A stretch of 64,000 bases of DNA from Leptospira barantonii (GCF_002811925.1 NZ_NPDS01000010.1:62001-126000); one strand, 5' to 3'; positions 20,321 through 37,052 are shown, counted from the stretch's first letter. The notes: a model not told the origin generated them from the sequence alone. Numbers and translations are program-made.

Positions 20321-21793
20321 TTGAAAGCTCAGGTTCAAAGATTGATTCTTCGGGGTGCGATCGTATTCTCCATTCTTCTTGTTTTTCCGGTTTTAGGCGC
20401 GTTGTCGCTCAAGGACATCCCTCCTTCCATCGGACCGGACGGAAGAGAAATCTCAAAACAATTCCTCGGTTTTTTGAGAGGAGTCGCGAAGAAGGTTCAA
20501 TACGACGGAAAAGCATTAGAATTTCATAAATATATAGAAGCATCTCTCGAAAAGTTCGAACTGAAAAAACTCTATCATTCCGAGTTCTTGCAAAAGGAAG
20601 AGGACGGAACTCATTGGGTTTCGTATAAGGGAAAATTCTCCTCCGAAGGTTATAAAATCAGTCTCGAAGAAAAAAGAATGAAAACGATCGCAGTTCCTTC
20701 CTTCGGGGATTTCAGCGCGGAATTCGATCTCAAACACAATCCAAAACCTCTTTACAGCGGAACTTCTTATTCCGGAAATTTGGATTTAGTCACTCATCTC
20801 GGACCGTTTACGCACAAACACGCGGTGATGGCGATGGAATCCTCTTTGAAGTTTTTGGATCCGCATAACGTGAAACAAATCGAAGCTCCGAATTCGATGA
20901 TCTTTAAAAAGATCAACAACCCCGAAGCGCGAAAGGTTTTGAACGATCTTTCCAAGTCGTTTCCCGATCTCGGTAAATTCTTAAATTATTATTTCGGATT
21001 GGATTCTCTTTTGGTTCTTTCGGAAGAAAAAGAGGGTAAGGGAGAATCCGCGGTCACACGATTCAACTTTAAAGGATCGATTTCCAGAAATCTTGCGGAC
21101 GACTACGAAGAGTTAGGCGATTACCTCGATACGATCAAATATTTGGGTTGGGTGAATATCAAGATCGAAAATCAAAAGGGAAAAACTCTCGCTGAGATTC
21201 GTTTAAACTCGAAAACCCCGGATATTTCGTTTAAGTTTTTGACCGCACACGGAAAAATTCTTCCCTATGATTCTAAAAATCATTTTCCGGAAGACGCGAT
21301 TTCGATTCCTTCCTTGAATCATTTTCCGTTTCAGGTTCGTGTTTCTCTCGAAGCGAACCTCTACGGTCTTTTATTAGAGAATCCTGAAATTCTTCTTTCG
21401 GGCGTTTTTGTAAATCATCCCGATAACGGTTCTCTTTCGTTTAAGATTCAGAAAATCGAGAAGTTCGACGTTTCCGGCGGTTTTTCGTATGTGATTCCGA
21501 CCTGGGCGATCAATCTTGTGATTCCCGGAAATCTCGAATCGATCATTCATGAATTCACCGAAACGCTCGTTCATGCGAACGGGGACAAAGGAACCAAGGT
21601 CGCGCTTACTTGGAGCCGAGACGCGGGCAAAACCTTGCTGAAAACTCACGTGGAATCGGAGTTTCTGGACAATTTCTTCATTCGTTTCGGATTAAAAATC
21701 TGGAATCATAAGGTTCTTCCTTCAGAAGAAGCCAGAGACGATATTCGCAAAGTTTTTATCCGTATGATGGATTTGATCATTAAGGATATTTAA
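20321..21793 (+). CDS. Exported protein of unknown function
   Basis: 490 residues from a TTG with AAAGGTGG upstream; a GTG three codons earlier (20312) is the alternative. The N-terminus is a signal peptide (ILRGAIVFSILLVFPVLGALS). The mature protein alternates charged strands and ends in an amphipathic helix; there is no lipobox and no recognised domain. It resembles Leptospira-specific periplasmic or surface proteins of this size in general character only. Neighbours are lipoproteins, with no shared operon evident. Confidence 0.75.
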   Translation: MKAQVQRLILRGAIVFSILLVFPVLGALSLKDIPPSIGPDGREISKQFLGFLRGVAKKVQYDGKALEFHKYIEASLEKFELKKLYHSEFLQKEEDGTHWVSYKGKFSSEGYKISLEEKRMKTIAVPSFGDFSAEFDLKHNPKPLYSGTSYSGNLDLVTHLGPFTHKHAVMAMESSLKFLDPHNVKQIEAPNSMIFKKINNPEARKVLNDLSKSFPDLGKFLNYYFGLDSLLVLSEEKEGKGESAVTRFNFKGSISRNLADDYEELGDYLDTIKYLGWVNIKIENQKGKTLAEIRLNSKTPDISFKFLTAHGKILPYDSKNHFPEDAISIPSLNHFPFQVRVSLEANLYGLLLENPEILLSGVFVNHPDNGSLSFKIQKIEKFDVSGGFSYVIPTWAINLVIPGNLESIIHEFTETLVHANGDKGTKVALTWSRDAGKTLLKTHVESEFLDNFFIRFGLKIWNHKVLPSEEARDDIRKVFIRMMDLIIKDI

Positions 21794-21896
21794 AATTAAA
21801 ATACGAAATCCCTTATTTTATTCGAGGTAAGCTGACCGTTCTTGGAAGTAAAGTAAATAGAATGAATTACTAATACTTCAAATAAGGATCTGTCTC

Positions 21897-22472
21897 TTGA
21901 AAAAATCTATTCTAGCGTTGTTGCTCTTTTCTTCGATTTTCATTTCTTGCGATGATGAAAAGAAAAAGCAGGACGACAACGTAACGCTTCTTCTTTTACA
22001 ACAATTGTCCACTCTCTGTCCTTCAAGTATCACTATGATTTCCAGCAATACTACGATCAATGCGCAGGTTGGCAGTGCGATTCCTTCTATAGGAATTCAT
22101 TTTACTTCCCCATCCGCGAGTGAAACGCAATTGTTAGCGAATAAGAATTGTAAGTTCGATAATTTTACTCTTACGTCTACTTTACCTGCCGGTCTTAGTT
22201 TTAATTCTTCCACCGGGAATGTGACCGGAACGCCCACCGCTCAGGGTGGTCCTACTGCGATTACTTTTACGGCGTCCGTAACCGCAAACGGCGGAGCGCC
22301 GGTAACCGTTACTGGAGCGAAATCGATTAAAGTGCTCGCGGCCGGTGTGCTCACATGTAGCTCGGTTGGATTCGCGGGCGGCTGTACTACGAAACCTTAT
22401 TCCTGTACGAATTCATCCTTCTGTTATAGTACTATGTCCGGATGTCTTTCCGCTTCCGAATGCGGGTATTAA
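21897..22472 (+). CDS. Putative lipoprotein with Ig-like domain and Cys-rich tail
   Basis: 191 residues from a TTG start with AAGGAT upstream. The signal ends in the lipobox FISC (Cys18), followed by a charged KKKQDD linker. The middle is one putative-Ig domain recognisable by LPAGLSFNSSTGNVTGTPT. The last ~40 residues hold eight cysteines and end in SECGY, so several disulfides are expected in the oxidising periplasm or at the surface. It is followed by a second lipoprotein gene on the same strand 76 bases away. Function unknown. Confidence 0.8.
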   Translation: MKKSILALLLFSSIFISCDDEKKKQDDNVTLLLLQQLSTLCPSSITMISSNTTINAQVGSAIPSIGIHFTSPSASETQLLANKNCKFDNFTLTSTLPAGLSFNSSTGNVTGTPTAQGGPTAITFTASVTANGGAPVTVTGAKSIKVLAAGVLTCSSVGFAGGCTTKPYSCTNSSFCYSTMSGCLSASECGY

Positions 22473-22548
22473 TTTTTCTTAGAAGTTTTGTCCGTGCTAC
22501 TCTCAGAAAAGATATAAACGTTAAACACCCTTTTAAAGGAAAATAGAA

Positions 22549-23142
22549 ATGAAGGAATTCAATCAGGTTAGTTGCCCAAATACATTCACAGGAGGTTCGT
22601 TCGGATTTTTTAAGATTTCTAGAAGTTTAGTTTTAGGTCTTTTGATTTTAACGATCGCAGTTTCCTGTAAGCCGAAAGAAACAGACGAGGAAAAGTCAGA
22701 TAAACTTTTTCAGAATCTTATCTTCGCGACCGTTCTCTTAAATCCATGTAACGGAGCGAATCGTTTCAGCGTAAGTCCGACCGGCTTCACCGTTCCTGCG
22801 GGTCAGAGTATGACGATTTGTGCGGATCAAAACGGAACACCAACTTTGACTTTTACACAAGCGGGTAGTTATAAACTGACTGCAATCAACGGAACTCAAA
22901 CACATAGTTCCAGCAAATGTAATTCGAACTATTCCGATTTCTCGCTTACCGTGAAAGATCCGGGTAGTACATTGATTCTGACCAGCTCTACGACGGGAGC
23001 GTCTTTGGATATCAACGCGACTGCGAACAGTCAATATACGCTTACGGTGAGCGGGATCGCTTCCTCTTCCCCTTATACATGCCAAGGTTTGAGAGCGTCC
23101 ATTTCCACAACGGCGGCTCGTCTGACGGTAACGCCTAACTGA
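22549..23142 (+). CDS. Putative lipoprotein, beta-rich
   Basis: 197 residues. The chosen ATG has AAAGGAAA upstream and gives an unusually long, polar N-terminal region of about 20 residues before the hydrophobic stretch VLGLLILTIAVSC, whose Cys40 is the likely lipidated residue. The mature part is Ser/Thr-rich with repeated 'YTLTVSG'-like strands suggesting an Ig-like or beta-sandwich fold. An AGGAGG inside the frame at about 22590 suggested a shorter start, but no ATG, GTG or TTG follows it. Function unknown. Confidence 0.75.
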   Translation: MKEFNQVSCPNTFTGGSFGFFKISRSLVLGLLILTIAVSCKPKETDEEKSDKLFQNLIFATVLLNPCNGANRFSVSPTGFTVPAGQSMTICADQNGTPTLTFTQAGSYKLTAINGTQTHSSSKCNSNYSDFSLTVKDPGSTLILTSSTTGASLDINATANSQYTLTVSGIASSSPYTCQGLRASISTTAARLTVTPN

Positions 23143-23161
23143 TTTTTCTAATTTAGAAAAA
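23143..23161. repeat. AT-rich palindrome at the lipoprotein stop
   Basis: TTTTTCTAA and TTAGAAAAA form perfect 9-base arms around a single T, immediately after the TGA. It belongs to the same loose family of AT-rich palindromes as 13066-13085. Confidence 0.5.
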
Positions 23162-23180
23162 GAAGATATTTGGATCAGAA

Positions 23181-23210
23181 AATCCGCACGATCGAAAGGC
23201 CGTGCGGATT
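23181..23210. terminator. Terminator between convergent genes
   Basis: AATCCGCACG (23181-23190) pairs with CGTGCGGATT (23201-23210) over ten bases with a 10-base loop; a T run follows on the plus strand and a shorter TTTT on the minus strand. It can serve both converging genes. Confidence 0.85.
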
Positions 23211-23219
23211 TTTTTTATA

Positions 23220-24671
23220 TTAGAGACCTGTAATGGTCCCGCAGGTAGTCACTAAATTCTTGGAACTCGGATACGATTGATCCGAAGTCGCCGCACTTAA
23301 TGCGAGATTGATCTTGCTCTTGATCAGATTCGAAGTCGCGCAGTTTCCGCTGTTGCTTGTACACTTAACGTTCCCCGGTTTCACTCCCGTGGAAAGAGTT
23401 GTGAGCCAAGTAACGAAGTTGGTTCCACCGGAATTCACACCGTACATGTCTTCCGAAGTGGTGATCGTATGAACGTCCCCCGGAGCGATGTAATACGAAT
23501 AATTCGTTGTTCCTCCCGAGATTCCGTTCATAGAAGTGACCGCTTGTTGTGTCCAACCGCAACTCGAACCGTCCGTGGAAGCGGGGGTTCCATCGGGAAC
23601 CGAACTACCGTCCGTATCTCCGAATAAAGAAGAATAAGTTTTGGAAGAATCATAAGGGTCCGTCGTTTTCGAATCCGTATAAGTCGGAGCCGCGTTGATG
23701 GTGGTCATTACCTTATAAAAGAATCTTTGGTTCCCGTCGAATGTCGCCGTATATTGTCCGGTCTTATCTCCGGAAGCCGTGTAGTATGTGGAAACCTTCG
23801 TAAAGAAATCCTGAATCGAAGGTGTACCCGTTGTGAGATAGTTGCCTGCGATCCCGGTCACCCAAGTCGGAAGATTCGGATCGGCTCCCCATTGAGTGCT
23901 CAAAAGGTTGAAGAAACCGTTCGGTACCACACCGTTAGACGCATCGGAAAGCATGTTGATCTTTACGGAAGCGTTCAATCCTTTCACAGTTTCTCTTACG
24001 ATCGGATAGTTCAAGAGCGCACCGTAACCGCCCGCACTTTGCCCCGTTACGAAAACGGTTTCCACTCCGGTATATTCGGATTGTATATACTTCAAAGTTG
24101 CAAGAACGTTATCGTATCCTCTGTGTTTCACCACAGTCGCGGTTCCCGTATTCGGGTTTGTGTACGTTGTATCCTTGGAACCGATATGAAGATCTCCCGT
24201 ACAATACGGAATAAAAACCACGTCGTAATCCTTGAATGGATTGGAAGCGTTCTTTTCGTTCATCACACCTTGGAACGCGACCTTGACGAATAGATCCGGA
24301 ACGGAATTGAGCTGATTGAAATATGTGGTCGTGCTCGATCCGAAACAGTTGTAGGCGCTCCAACAAGCGCCGCCACCCATAAAGTTGATGAGAAGTTTTT
24401 TATTCGAAGCGCTCACCTTCTTTCTGTAAATGGAGAATGTAGTATTACCGTCCGCTCCCGTACATGCCGGAGAATAAGCCCGGTTCGTATAACTCGCGCC
24501 CGCAACCGTGATCGTTCCCGCGGAAGGGGTGATCTTTTCGTAGGGATTGTATAAAAAGTCCGCCACAACCAAACCGAGGATTGTTTTGTCGGTATCGTCT
24601 TCGTTTTTTTTACAATCCGCAGACGATAAAACAAGACAAGCCGCCATGAAGTATATTGCCCATCGTTTCAT
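23220..24671 (-). CDS. Pectinacetylesterase (Notum)-family lipoprotein
   Basis: 483 residues. The start at 24671 (MKRWAIYF) has GGAG ten bases upstream; a longer frame to 24716 has none. The signal ends in LSSADC, giving a lipoprotein. The alpha/beta-hydrolase core shows the oxyanion segment NFMGGGACWS, the nucleophile elbow GQSAGGYGA and a late PGDVHTI that supplies the catalytic His, the order found in pectinacetylesterases and in the Wnt-inactivating esterase Notum. It would hydrolyse an ester on a glycan or lipid at the cell surface. Leptospira is not known to grow on plant pectin, so the substrate is open. Confidence 0.82.
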   Translation of the reverse strand: MKRWAIYFMAACLVLSSADCKKNEDDTDKTILGLVVADFLYNPYEKITPSAGTITVAGASYTNRAYSPACTGADGNTTFSIYRKKVSASNKKLLINFMGGGACWSAYNCFGSSTTTYFNQLNSVPDLFVKVAFQGVMNEKNASNPFKDYDVVFIPYCTGDLHIGSKDTTYTNPNTGTATVVKHRGYDNVLATLKYIQSEYTGVETVFVTGQSAGGYGALLNYPIVRETVKGLNASVKINMLSDASNGVVPNGFFNLLSTQWGADPNLPTWVTGIAGNYLTTGTPSIQDFFTKVSTYYTASGDKTGQYTATFDGNQRFFYKVMTTINAAPTYTDSKTTDPYDSSKTYSSLFGDTDGSSVPDGTPASTDGSSCGWTQQAVTSMNGISGGTTNYSYYIAPGDVHTITTSEDMYGVNSGGTNFVTWLTTLSTGVKPGNVKCTSNSGNCATSNLIKSKINLALSAATSDQSYPSSKNLVTTCGTITGL

Positions 24672-24917
24672 CTTTTTTGAACTCCTCACTCTTCGTTTCT
24701 CTTTTGAACTCGCCAATTATAGGATTTCATGGAATGAAAGTCAACCGATACCGCGGAAATCGAAGATCCGGAGGAATGAACTTCAGGAACTCCCGTTTCC
24801 GCCCTCCCAATTTAGATTGAAAACGGGTCGGATTTGATTTGAGAATCCCTTCCTGTGTAGGAACCTGGACAAAATCCGGTCTTCGCCGGTATTTTTTGCG
24901 AAAATTGAGGAGGCCTT

Positions 24918-27431
<2,514 letters not shown>

Positions 27432-27481
27432 TATTTTAGAATATTCTTAAATATAAATTTAAAAAAATATAGGAGAGCCAA

Positions 27482-28606
<1,125 letters not shown>

Positions 28607-28615
28607 TTTAAACCG

Positions 28616-28643
28616 AACGGTGTGGAAATTCTTTCACACCGTT
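28616..28643 (+). terminator. Terminator of the DegT gene
   Basis: AACGGTGTG (28616-28624) and CACACCGTT (28635-28643) make a perfect 9-base stem, followed by TTATTATA. Its presence argues against starting the next gene at 28620. Confidence 0.85.
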
Positions 28644-28709
28644 TTATTATATAACTTTTTTCTTGTTCTTTTATTCCCTCGGTCTAAAATGAAACAGGGG
28701 GATCTGAAT

Positions 28710-29195
28710 ATGACTGACATAGATATAGGAATATCCGAAAAAAATAGAGAGTCCATCAACACAGGGTTGCAAAAACTTTTAGCAGACACGTACATTCTTT
28801 ACTTTAAGACTCATAGTTATCACTGGAACGTGACGGGTCCGCTGTTCAACACTTTGCATCTGATGTTCCAAACACAATACAACGAGCTTTGGCTTTCCAT
28901 AGATCTGATCGCGGAAAGAATCCGTTCCTTGGGTTTTTATGCGCCCAGCTCTTCCCATCATTTGGGCAAGCTCACTTCGATTCACGAAGAAGGCGGAGTT
29001 CCGGTCGCAGAGGACATGATCCGTCATTTAGTGAGCGGACATGAAACCGTGATCAAAACGGCTCGCACGCTTCTTCCCGTAGCGGACGAAGGTGGTGACG
29101 AAGTGACTTTGGATTTGCTTACGCAGAGACTGGAAATTCACGAAAAAACCGCGTGGATGCTCCGTAGTATGCTCGTTGTCGAAAAAAGTACCTGA
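28710..29195 (+). CDS. dps: Dps-family ferritin-like DNA-protection protein
   Basis: 161 residues from the ATG chosen because of the AGGGGGAT site eight bases upstream; the open frame runs back to 28620 but crosses the terminator of the previous gene. The four-helix core shows [32 protein letters not shown] and a closing [10 protein letters not shown], with the inter-subunit ferroxidase residues of Dps (His in HSYHWNV, Asp and Glu in the DLIAERI helix). It stores iron as a dodecamer, protects DNA from peroxide damage and acts in the cytoplasm. It has its own terminator. Confidence 0.92.
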   Translation: MTDIDIGISEKNRESINTGLQKLLADTYILYFKTHSYHWNVTGPLFNTLHLMFQTQYNELWLSIDLIAERIRSLGFYAPSSSHHLGKLTSIHEEGGVPVAEDMIRHLVSGHETVIKTARTLLPVADEGGDEVTLDLLTQRLEIHEKTAWMLRSMLVVEKST

Positions 29196-29218
29196 AATTT
29201 AAACCGAATTCGTTTATC

Positions 29219-29254
29219 AAACGGGTGTTTTCTCGCAAGGGGATTCACCCGTTT
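29219..29254 (+). terminator. Terminator of dps
   Basis: AAACGGGTG (29219-29227) pairs with CACCCGTTT (29246-29254); a TTTTCTTT run overlaps the end. Confidence 0.8.
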
Positions 29255-29372
29255 TCTTTAAAACACATATTCAAAATCGGTAAAATCATTTTTTATTATC
29301 CGCTTATGCAATAATTTCTTGAAATAAGCTCGAAATCGGCTTCACTCTTCCTCCTTCAAGGATCGTAAAGCC

Positions 29373-31463
29373 GTGATACGAACAATATACAATCTTTCCC
29401 TTCTTAAAAAACTTTCTCTCGTCATTCTTCCCACTCTGATTCCACTGCTTCTCGCGAGTTTTTTCTTTTTAAAAGAATTTATAGATAAGAGCGATTTTAC
29501 GAAGAAGGAAGTGTTGGGGATCGATTTCTTTTTCGGCGCGATCGATCTCTATTCCAAATTCGTGGATCGCCGTAAGGATTTCTTTTATGTGATGAAGGGA
29601 AAAACCCCCGCTTCGGTTTTGAAAAAAAGCAATCAGGACGTGGAGGATAAACTCGCACATCTTGAAACCTTGGAGAAAGAAATAGGATTTATGAAAGATT
29701 CTCCGGTGTTTCTCGCTTCGATGCGTAAGGAATGGAATAAACTTCCGAAAACGCCGGACTCTTCTCTAAGTGTGGAAGGAGTCATTCAAGCGCACGAGCC
29801 GTTCTTTCGGTTGTTGATGGATTATCAGGACTACGTCGCCCAGGACTCCAATCTGATCCTCGATTCTTATCCCGAAACTTTTTACGTTTTGTCCGTTAAT
29901 ATATTATACATTCCGAATATAATCAGCGACCTCGCCCTGATTCGCGGGACCGGTTATCAACTACTTGAAAAACCGAACCCGGATTTTCTTTCCAAGGAAG
30001 CGATTCAGATTTCCAACAAGATTCATCATATCGAAAGCAATCAAAAGGAAGTGACCGCGCTTTTACAAAGATCGGTGGCGCAAAACGGACCGATCAAAGA
30101 GAAGTTTGAAAAAAGAATCGGGGACTTGGACAAACACGTTAAGGAGAATTTGGATCGTTGTAAAAAAACGTTCTCGGGTCAATCTTCGGAAACTCCGGAC
30201 ATATTCTTAAAACGAATGTTGGCGTTTGTCGAAGAATACAAAACTCTGGAACGCGACCTACTTGCTACTTCGCAGGTTCTTCTCAATGAAAGACTCAAAG
30301 CCGATCGTTTGAGAATCGTAACCGCGATTTCCGGTCTTTTGATTCTTCTTTCCGTAACCGGAATATTCTGTTTTATTGTGATTCGTTCCATCATAGATCC
30401 GGTTCATAAGATCACGCTCGGATTGAAACAGGCAATGGGCGAACGGGATTTGACGATTCAAATCGACGCGGTTTACAAAAACGAAATCGGGGAGATAACG
30501 GTCACCGCAAACGAATTCTTAAAATATCTTTCCGATCTTTTTCAAACCCTTTCGAAGATGGCGCATAACTCGAATCAAATCGTAAACCAACTAACGGAGT
30601 CTATACGAAATCTCAATCAATCCGCGCAGTCCCAAGCGGCCGGAACGGAAGAATCTTCAGCGGCCTTGGAAGAGATCGCGGCTTCTTTACAAAACGTTCT
30701 TCAATCCGTCGAAGGGGAAGCGAGAGACGCTCAGGATTTGAAGGTGAGATCGGGCGAGTTGAAAACTTCCATGGGTCAAGCCGGTGAAAAATTAGTAAGT
30801 TTAAGCGATTCGGTTCGTAAGACGGCGACGGCCGCGGTGGAAGGAAAGGAAACGATTCTACAAGCGACGAAGGCTATCGACGAGATTCGAGAGATGGCGA
30901 AACAAATCAACTCGATCACAACGTTGATCACCGGAATATCGGATCAAACAAATTTGCTTTCGTTAAACGCGGCGATCGAAGCCGCGCGCGCCGGAGAAGC
31001 CGGACGAGGTTTTGCGGTGGTCGCCGAGGAAATTTCCAAGTTGGCGGATCGTTCCGTCACAAGCGTAAGAAACATTGAACGTCTTGTCTCCAACACACAC
31101 GAAGCCGTGACTAAAGGATCGAATGACGTAAACACAGTCGTCACCTTTCTTTTGGAGTTGATAGAAAATACGAATCGATATCAACAAGAGGTAGTCGATC
31201 TCGTGAACAACGTAAAAGAGAACACACAACGTGTGGATGGAATTACGGAAACCATCGGAAAGGTTTCGACCGAATCGCTTCAAATCGAAACAGCCACGAA
31301 GGAACAAAAACTTTCCACGGATCAAATCGCGGATACGATTCAGTTGATCACGACCGAATCCCAATCCATCGCTTCCAATTCGGACGAGGTTTCGAGAGTC
31401 GCGGAAAAAATTCAGCGTCAAGCAAACGAGCTCAATTCGATTCTTTCCCAGTTTAAGTTTTAA
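29373..31463 (+). CDS. Methyl-accepting chemotaxis protein
   Basis: 696 residues. A first membrane helix at about 17-33, an extracytoplasmic helical sensor of about 280 residues, a second membrane helix (about 311-333, [14 protein letters not shown]), a HAMP domain, and a signalling domain whose hairpin tip reads [25 protein letters not shown], almost consensus. No CheR-binding pentapeptide is present at the C-terminus, which ends in SILSQFKF. It starts with GTG. It should relay an unknown extracellular cue through CheW/CheA to the periplasmic flagella. Another MCP-type signalling protein (the Amt fusion) lies about 1 kb downstream on the other strand. Confidence 0.93.
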   Translation: MIRTIYNLSLLKKLSLVILPTLIPLLLASFFFLKEFIDKSDFTKKEVLGIDFFFGAIDLYSKFVDRRKDFFYVMKGKTPASVLKKSNQDVEDKLAHLETLEKEIGFMKDSPVFLASMRKEWNKLPKTPDSSLSVEGVIQAHEPFFRLLMDYQDYVAQDSNLILDSYPETFYVLSVNILYIPNIISDLALIRGTGYQLLEKPNPDFLSKEAIQISNKIHHIESNQKEVTALLQRSVAQNGPIKEKFEKRIGDLDKHVKENLDRCKKTFSGQSSETPDIFLKRMLAFVEEYKTLERDLLATSQVLLNERLKADRLRIVTAISGLLILLSVTGIFCFIVIRSIIDPVHKITLGLKQAMGERDLTIQIDAVYKNEIGEITVTANEFLKYLSDLFQTLSKMAHNSNQIVNQLTESIRNLNQSAQSQAAGTEESSAALEEIAASLQNVLQSVEGEARDAQDLKVRSGELKTSMGQAGEKLVSLSDSVRKTATAAVEGKETILQATKAIDEIREMAKQINSITTLITGISDQTNLLSLNAAIEAARAGEAGRGFAVVAEEISKLADRSVTSVRNIERLVSNTHEAVTKGSNDVNTVVTFLLELIENTNRYQQEVVDLVNNVKENTQRVDGITETIGKVSTESLQIETATKEQKLSTDQIADTIQLITTESQSIASNSDEVSRVAEKIQRQANELNSILSQFKF

Positions 31464-31517
31464 AACGGATTTTTCTTTACAAAAGCGTTTAACGTGACAA
31501 GACGGATTCGATCGAAA

Positions 31518-32483
31518 TTATTTCCGATTCTGTAAACGTTTTTCCAAAAATTCCACGATCAATGTTTGTCTCGTGGATTCTTGTGTAAAGTCGTCCAACC
31601 CGATCGTGTCGTCCGGATCGGAAAATGGCGTTCCAAATCGAATTCTCTCCGTCGGTTTGAATATCCAAATCGGCCATAAAAAATAGTTCCAAACCGATTT
31701 TCTCATTCGTCCCATAGAGCGCATAACGTATGTTTCGTTTTCGGTTCCGACTTCCGATTCTGTTTTGAGTATAGAACCAGCGTAAACGTGGGAATCCAAG
31801 CTCATGAAGCCGAGTGAAAGGATGTTAAACATCCATCCCAGGCCGTAACCTAAACTTCGAGTCGTATAACGAATGTTAAATCGTATTTTCCCTTCCGCCA
31901 ACAAAACAGCCTCTTGACGGCTAATATCTATAGTAAGTTCGGATTTAGGAATTGGAATACAAGTTTCCGAAAATCTAGAACGTATTATATTTATGGAATT
32001 TACTTTCCGAATCTTATGACATAGATGCGGTTTTTCTTTTTGTATCTCCGCGTATTTTTCAAGTTGGAATTTCCATTTGTTGTCATCGAGATAAACGTTT
32101 TCTTTGGTTTCGACGGTGGAACAGTAATCGGATTTAAAAAGAGCGCTCGGAATCGCGTTTTTGATCAAAGTCCGGAGTTTATCCGAAGGTTTTCCGTTGT
32201 ACGTTTCGTTTCGATCGTAAATATCAAACGCGGGAATTTCACGTTTACCGTTTTCATGAACGCATTCCAAGGAGCCTAACGGATCTCCAACGATGAGAGG
32301 GGCTCCATCGGAAATTCGTATTAGAATCGGCTTGTAGATTACGTCCTCCTCCGTCTGGAAAATTCTTTTCTTGAGAGGAACCTGTTGTGTATCCGCAGTA
32401 AGCCAAATGCAGGAAAAAAACGATAACAAGCTAAAGAAAAGAAACAAACGTAAAGACGATCTCAAAAAAAATTTCAGCGGCAT
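31518..32483 (-). CDS. Exported lipoprotein-like protein, unknown
   Basis: 321 residues. The N-terminus has a long hydrophobic run (FLFFSLLSFFSC), ending in Cys25 that fits a spirochaetal lipobox. The mature region has four further cysteines (around LECVHEN, DYCSTVE, HLCHK and ETCIP) and a weakly hydrophobic segment near 210-230 (GYGLGWMFNILSLGF). No known domain is recognised. It lies 38 bases after the Amt-MCP fusion gene on the same strand and could be co-transcribed with it. Confidence 0.65.
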   Translation of the reverse strand: MPLKFFLRSSLRLFLFFSLLSFFSCIWLTADTQQVPLKKRIFQTEEDVIYKPILIRISDGAPLIVGDPLGSLECVHENGKREIPAFDIYDRNETYNGKPSDKLRTLIKNAIPSALFKSDYCSTVETKENVYLDDNKWKFQLEKYAEIQKEKPHLCHKIRKVNSINIIRSRFSETCIPIPKSELTIDISRQEAVLLAEGKIRFNIRYTTRSLGYGLGWMFNILSLGFMSLDSHVYAGSILKTESEVGTENETYVMRSMGRMRKSVWNYFLWPIWIFKPTERIRFGTPFSDPDDTIGLDDFTQESTRQTLIVEFLEKRLQNRK

Positions 32484-32521
32484 ATAGTTTTTCTTATATC
32501 CCTTTCTCGGAAGAAATCTTG

Positions 32522-34882
<2,361 letters not shown>

Positions 34883-34894
34883 ATCGTTCTAACG

Positions 34895-34918
34895 GAGTTG
34901 AAATTCGTGTTTCAACTC
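34895..34918. promoter_or_regulatory. Inverted repeat just upstream of the Amt-MCP start codon
   Basis: GAGTTGAAA (34895-34903) and TTTCAACTC (34910-34918) are perfect 9-base arms with a 6-base spacer. In the gene's own direction the hairpin ends 12 bases before the ATG, in the place where a ribosome-binding site would be expected. Read on the plus strand it is followed by GGATTTTTTT and so could instead be a terminator of rightward transcription. Confidence 0.5.
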
Positions 34919-34934
34919 GGATTTTTTTAGGGTT

Positions 34935-34962
34935 CTAATCGATCGAATTTACGGTCGATTAG
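34935..34962. promoter_or_regulatory. Second inverted repeat upstream of Amt-MCP
   Basis: CTAATCGA (34935-34942) and TCGATTAG (34955-34962) form 8-base arms separated by 12 bases, about 55-80 bases before the start codon, a position fit for an operator. No T run follows on either strand. Confidence 0.4.
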
Positions 34963-35133
34963 TATGGAAAGAAATTTAAAGGAAGAGGTATCAACGATTA
35001 ATTAAAAGGAATGAAAATTTTATCCCGTTTCGGTAAAATCCGTTAGGCGAAACTCAATCGATCGTGTTTAACGTCTTGATTCAACGAGAAAACGAAACGC
35101 GAATTATAAATCAGAATGTTTGAGTGAGAATGT

Positions 35134-36461
35134 TTACGGTTGAAAGGAAGTGAACAGAAGAATCCATTCGTTGCTCTGTCTTTCATACCAGTTTTCTTCC
35201 GGATAAAAGGTTCCGCCTGCCAGATCCAGAACCTCTTTCATATACGGTTCGCCGGGATCAAAATCCTTTCCGTCGAGATAAATCGAACCGCCCCATTTTT
35301 TCTTCGCTTGTGTATGAGAATAAACCCCGCGCAAGGATTCGACGCGTTCGTTGTTCAGAGGGATTTTATACTTTTCGGAAAGTTCTTTTACGAGACGAAC
35401 GACGGCCTTGGTCTGTTCCTTGTTGGCAAGAAGCATGTCCGTGTCCTTGCCGACGATCTCCACTTGAAAACAATTTGCGTTCGTTCCGGTTGCCGCGGCC
35501 GCGGTATCAAAGATGGAATCCAAAAGTTGATATGTTTTTCCGTCCTGATCGGCGAGAAAGGTCGCGGATAGATTCCGTTTTTCTAATACATCCAAAGTCT
35601 TTTGATAATCCGGAATCGCGGTATAATGAAGAACGATACAATCGGGACGGATCGTTCCTCTATGATTGTAACGAAGTCTTCTTTCTTCGGGAGCTTTTCC
35701 GTTTCCATCTTTTTCGATAGATTCCAAGTTTACGACCGGAGCCGGGGAGCTTCCTCTTCCGTGGCTGTAAGTAGGAACGATTTTTTTACCGGAAGAATCC
35801 GTGAACTTTTCTTTGCGAAGAACCCAACCCGGAACGAATCGATCCTTCCATTCGGTTTCGGGAAAGAATTTTCCCTGGACTTTGGAAAGAACCGCGGAAA
35901 GAACTTTCTCGCTTCCGCATTCTCCCGTATCGAGAAAACGCCCGAACTTCTTCTTACTTTGAGTGTGCGTAAAAATTCCCTTTCCGGAAGATATGTCGAA
36001 GTTATTTAGAGAAATTGAATATTCTTTGGAAAGACCCTGGATCAGTTCGGTGAGCGCCTTAAGTTGCGCTTCGTTTTTTAAAACGGAATCGTTTGCACCT
36101 TCCCAAGAAACGTGAATCGCGGTTTCGTCCATTCCCGGCGCGGCCCTATAAAGAATTTTGGAAGGTTCTTCCACTCCGTAGACGCTTCCGTTTTCCAAAA
36201 CGATGAAGTGAACCATCCATCCGCCGGACTTACTTTTCTCGAGATATTCTTCAGCTTTTAATCCGGAAGTGTGATGCAAAAGAATCGACTTAACCCGATA
36301 AGACCATCTGCTTTTTCCGATCGAATCCAAGGATTCTTTTCCGATTCCCAAGGTTAAAAAGGGGAGAATTCCGTTCGACTGCGAAGCGGAAACTTCTTTC
36401 GTTTGCGGAGAACAATTGAGAAGTAAAGCGAACGTTAAGAAAAGAAAGGGGAAAAGATATT

Positions 36462-36465
<4 letters not shown>
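35134..36465 (-). CDS. Lipoprotein with two amidase_2 (PGRP-like) domains
   Basis: 443 residues. A signal peptide ends in LLLNC (Cys18), so it is probably a lipoprotein. Two N-acetylmuramoyl-L-alanine amidase-type domains follow. Domain 1 (about 55-200) has His64 or His65 (LLHHTSG), His167 (FTHTQSKKK) and Cys183 (GECGS). Domain 2 (about 270-425) has His280 (VLHYTA), His384 (YSHTQAKKK) and Asp403 (KDFDPG). These are the expected zinc ligands, with a Cys in one copy and an Asp in the other. It would cleave or bind peptidoglycan in the periplasm. The start overlaps the stop of the preceding membrane-protein gene by four bases. Confidence 0.85.

Positions 36466-37052
<587 letters not shown>

Noticed and set aside
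22590..22608. AGGAGG inside the lipoprotein frame as a downstream start signal
   Set aside because: No ATG, GTG or TTG follows at the right distance; only an ATT-type codon would be available.
28620..28709. Longer Dps frame with a hydrophobic N-terminus
   Set aside because: It starts inside the terminator of the preceding gene and would add a false membrane segment.
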